Assembly (NCBI GenBank): GCA_003483675.1
Contig: DMYK01000493.1
Coordinates: 11,399 to 17,480 of the forward strand
DNA length: 6,082 nucleotides
Reading direction: 5' to 3'
From: Microcoleaceae cyanobacterium UBA11344
GTDB lineage: Bacteria; Cyanobacteriota; Cyanobacteriia; Cyanobacteriales; Microcoleaceae
Below, one piece after another: positions 4,849 through 6,082 of the stretch. The notes under the pieces are model-generated. The model ran no database searches, was not told where the DNA came from, and saw only the letters and a program-made list of their open reading frames with translations. The position numbers and the translations under genes were made by a program. Every line of letters begins with the position of its first letter. Positions within the stretch are counted from its first letter, which is position 1.

Positions 4849-5082
4849 ATGAAATTTATTTCCTTGTCCGCACATTTTGATGGGCAGTCTATTCAGCTAG
4901 ATGAACCCTACAAGTTTGAACCAAACACAAAACTCATTGTCACAATCCTCCCGGAACAATCAGCAGAATACGAAGCCTGGTTGTGCCTGTCAAAGCATCA
5001 ACTAAACAATGCCTATAGTCAGGACGACGAGTATCCACTTGATGCAATTAAAATAGCAAATCCTGACTATGAAGGAAGCTGA
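4849..5082 (+). CDS. antitoxin-like protein of the second MazF/PemK module
   Basis: This 77-residue protein begins MKFISLSAHFDGQSIQLDEP and continues YKFEPNTKLIVTILPEQ. That is a short beta-rich pattern (strand, D-G-x-x-I-x-L-D-E-P, P-N-T, V-T-I-L-P) seen in small cyanobacterial proteins encoded before toxin genes. The C-terminal half is acidic and helical (EYEAWLCLSKHQLNNAYSQD), suited to binding a basic toxin. It overlaps the toxin start by 14 nt (5069-5082), indicating coupling. The antitoxin role is inferred from position and size. The frame is intact. Confidence 0.7.
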   Translation: MKFISLSAHFDGQSIQLDEPYKFEPNTKLIVTILPEQSAEYEAWLCLSKHQLNNAYSQDDEYPLDAIKIANPDYEGS

Positions 5083-5375
5083 TATTGTTCTCACCCCAAT
5101 TCCCCCAAGCTGACGGGAAAATCAAGAATCGTCCAGTCATCCTGCTCCGGGAATTACCCCCTTATAAAGATTTCTTAGTCTGTGATGTTAGTACCCAACT
5201 ACATCAAGAAGTTCCAGGTTTTGACGATATTATTTCCCCTTCTGACCCAGACTTTGCGGTCAGCGGTTTACGATCTCAATCTTTGATTCGGTTAGGTTTT
5301 CTTGCTGTATTGCCTCCTAATCAAATTATCGGTTCTATTGGAGCTATTTCATCAGAGCGACATCAACCTGATTAG
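5069..5375 (+). pseudogene. MazF/PemK-family toxin with +1 frameshift and altered C-terminus
   Basis: The ATG at 5069, inside the antitoxin gene, reads MKEADIVLTPIP and then goes out of frame to a TGA at 5111. Removing one C from the five-C run at 5102-5106 restores a frame of 101 residues that continues QADGKIKNRPVILLRELPP, then FLVCDVSTQLHQEV, GLRSQSLIRLGFLAVLP and IGAISSERHQ. R21 and S41 are the candidate active-site positions by analogy with MazF. Family members usually run some ten residues further; here the end PD-stop coincides with the start of an MNT fragment, so the last codons seem to have been replaced by a deletion junction. A TTG at 5085 could start a shorter, in-frame product lacking the first strand, probably inactive. 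Confidence 0.83.
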
Positions 5376-5460
5376 CTGTGCATTTGCCACTGACGAGCAA
5401 TTTTATCACCACAATAATGCTTTCTTTCGCAACATTCGTCAAGAAGGGTTAGCGATCTGA
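5368..5460 (+). pseudogene. 3' remnant of an MNT nucleotidyltransferase gene
   Basis: The frame from 5368 reads LISCAFATDEQFYHHNNAFF and RNIRQEGLAI to a TGA at 5458-5460. This resembles the C-terminus of minimal nucleotidyltransferases (the MNT partner of HEPN toxins), which end with F/Y-R-x-I-x-x-E-G-hydrophobic. The catalytic GSxxxG and DxD region is absent: the fragment begins at the MazF junction. It has no start codon and is inferred to be dead. The identification rests mainly on this tail motif and on the HEPN fragment just after it. Confidence 0.65.
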
Positions 5461-5601
5461 CTCCAACAAAGACTACTGGATAAAGCGAATAGAAGTTTGC
5501 AAGCGGCGAGAGAATTGAACAACACAGGTTTTCCTGAATTTGCCACTTCCCGTGCTTACTATTCGATGTTTTATATCGCCCCGCACCCAAATACAATTTA
5601 G
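5461..5601 (+). pseudogene. 5' remnant of a HEPN-domain gene
   Basis: Directly after the MNT stop, and in the same frame, the reading LQQRLLDKANRSLQAARELN then NTGFPEFATSRAYYSMFYIA (to 5580) is the first two helices of a HEPN domain, with the typical SRAYYxMFYxA segment. HEPN toxins are RNases whose R-x4-6-H active site lies further downstream; that part is missing. After 5580 the frame meets unrelated sequence and a stop at 5599. No ATG precedes it in frame. MNT followed by HEPN is a well-known TA arrangement, which supports both calls. Truncated at the 3' side before the ald gene. Confidence 0.78.
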
Positions 5602-5608
5602 ATGCGGG
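5580..5608. terminator. weak hairpin between HEPN remnant and ald
   Basis: CCCGCA (5580-5585) and TGCGGG (5603-5608) are reverse complements around a 17-nt loop. It lies downstream of ald on the minus strand, but no T-run follows, so a terminator role is only possible. Confidence 0.25.
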
Positions 5609-5635
5609 ATAGCTTACTTTAAAAAAACGGGAAAT

Positions 5636-6082
5636 TCAATCAGCTAAATCGGGGAAAACCTCGCGCACAGCCGGATGCACCAATTGGTGATTATGCACGT
5701 TTAATCCCTTAGCCAAACTCGGGTTAATTTCCAAAGCTTTAATCCCGCGATTTGCCAACTGCAAAACATAAGGCAAAGTGCTATTATTCAAAGCTTGAGT
5801 CGCAGTCCAAGGCACCGCACCGGGCATATTTGGTACGCCATAATGCACGACTCCTTCCTCAACATAAGTAGGATTTGTGTGAGAAGTTACCCGCAAAGTT
5901 TCGACGCAACCGCCTTGGTCAACTGCTACGTCAACAATCACAGAACCGGGGTGCATTTTGGCAACAAATTCGCGAGAAACCAGAGTTGGAGCTTTTTTAC
6001 CCAACACCAAAACCGCACCGATTAACAAATCAGCATCGGGGATAACTGCTTCAATTTGCAAAGGACTGCTGTAGAGGTATTC
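5636..6082 (-). CDS. alanine dehydrogenase, C-terminal part (5' end beyond the window)
   Basis: Alanine dehydrogenase interconverts L-alanine and pyruvate with NAD and ammonia and acts in the cytoplasm as an oligomer. The frame is open to the window edge, where it reads EYLYSSPLQIEAVIPDADLL; about 148 residues are present of a family length near 360-370. Recognisable parts are LLIGAVLVLGKKAPTLV (end of the NAD-binding Rossmann fold), HPGSVIVDVAVDQGGCVET with the conserved aspartate, and HYGVPNMPGAVPWTATQALN with the conserved N-M-P-G-A-V. The protein ends VREVFPDLAD at a TGA (5638-5636). Nothing is broken. It converges on the decayed TA region and marks the likely edge of the accessory island. 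Confidence 0.93.
   Translation of the reverse strand, partial: EYLYSSPLQIEAVIPDADLLIGAVLVLGKKAPTLVSREFVAKMHPGSVIVDVAVDQGGCVETLRVTSHTNPTYVEEGVVHYGVPNMPGAVPWTATQALNNSTLPYVLQLANRGIKALEINPSLAKGLNVHNHQLVHPAVREVFPDLAD

Noticed and set aside
5372..5596. Minus-strand 74-residue reading near the HEPN remnant.
   Set aside because: It is antisense to the MNT and HEPN fragments and has no recognisable features.

Overview
The window looks like an accessory region from a filamentous, Oscillatoriales-type cyanobacterium (Microcoleus, Oscillatoria or Kamptonema kind). The grounds are at least 15 exact GCGATCGC (HIP1) octamers in 6 kb, GC-rich short repeats of the sort that litter those genomes, and small proteins with a cyanobacterial flavour. 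The genus is inference; the HIP1 density is seen directly.

Layout. Bases 1-597 hold no gene: a 79-bp tandem repeat (about 3.4 units), HIP1-bearing 31-bp repeats, and the first copy of a 65-bp inverted-repeat element. Bases 598-3201 carry three toxin-antitoxin (TA) modules, all on the minus strand: a PIN-domain toxin with its antitoxin (598-1326), HicB-HicA (1494-1954) and a MazF-type toxin with its antitoxin (2557-3201). Between the last two lie a 26-bp G-rich tandem repeat, the second 65-bp element, and a plus-strand aspartic-protease gene cut off at a HIP1 site. Bases 3262-3395 are HIP1 repeats. On the plus strand follow a GIY-YIG nuclease gene and a small companion gene (3428-4011), the third 65-bp element, a full-length paralogue of the protease (4240-4683), and a second antitoxin/MazF-PemK pair (4849-5375). 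That pair is fused to leftovers of an MNT-HEPN pair (5368-5601). The window ends in the 3' part of alanine dehydrogenase on the minus strand (5636 to beyond 6082), the only clear core-metabolism gene.

Main pattern. Four toxin or nuclease genes each carry one small lesion: an in-frame TGA in the PIN gene and a single extra base in each MazF-like gene and in the GIY-YIG gene. If that lesion is repaired on paper, a full or nearly full family-like protein reads through. Their partner genes are open, as are HicBA, the downstream protease and the ald segment. MNT and HEPN survive only as fragments. This reads as a TA island in decay in which the toxic half is lost first, though base-calling errors in short runs must be excluded.

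The two antitoxins at 1063 and 2914 share promoter, leader and N-terminal half but serve different toxins, and the MazEF cassette is bracketed by direct copies of a hairpin repeat. Both point to cassette shuffling between repeats. I found no CRISPR array, tRNA, rRNA or transposase.
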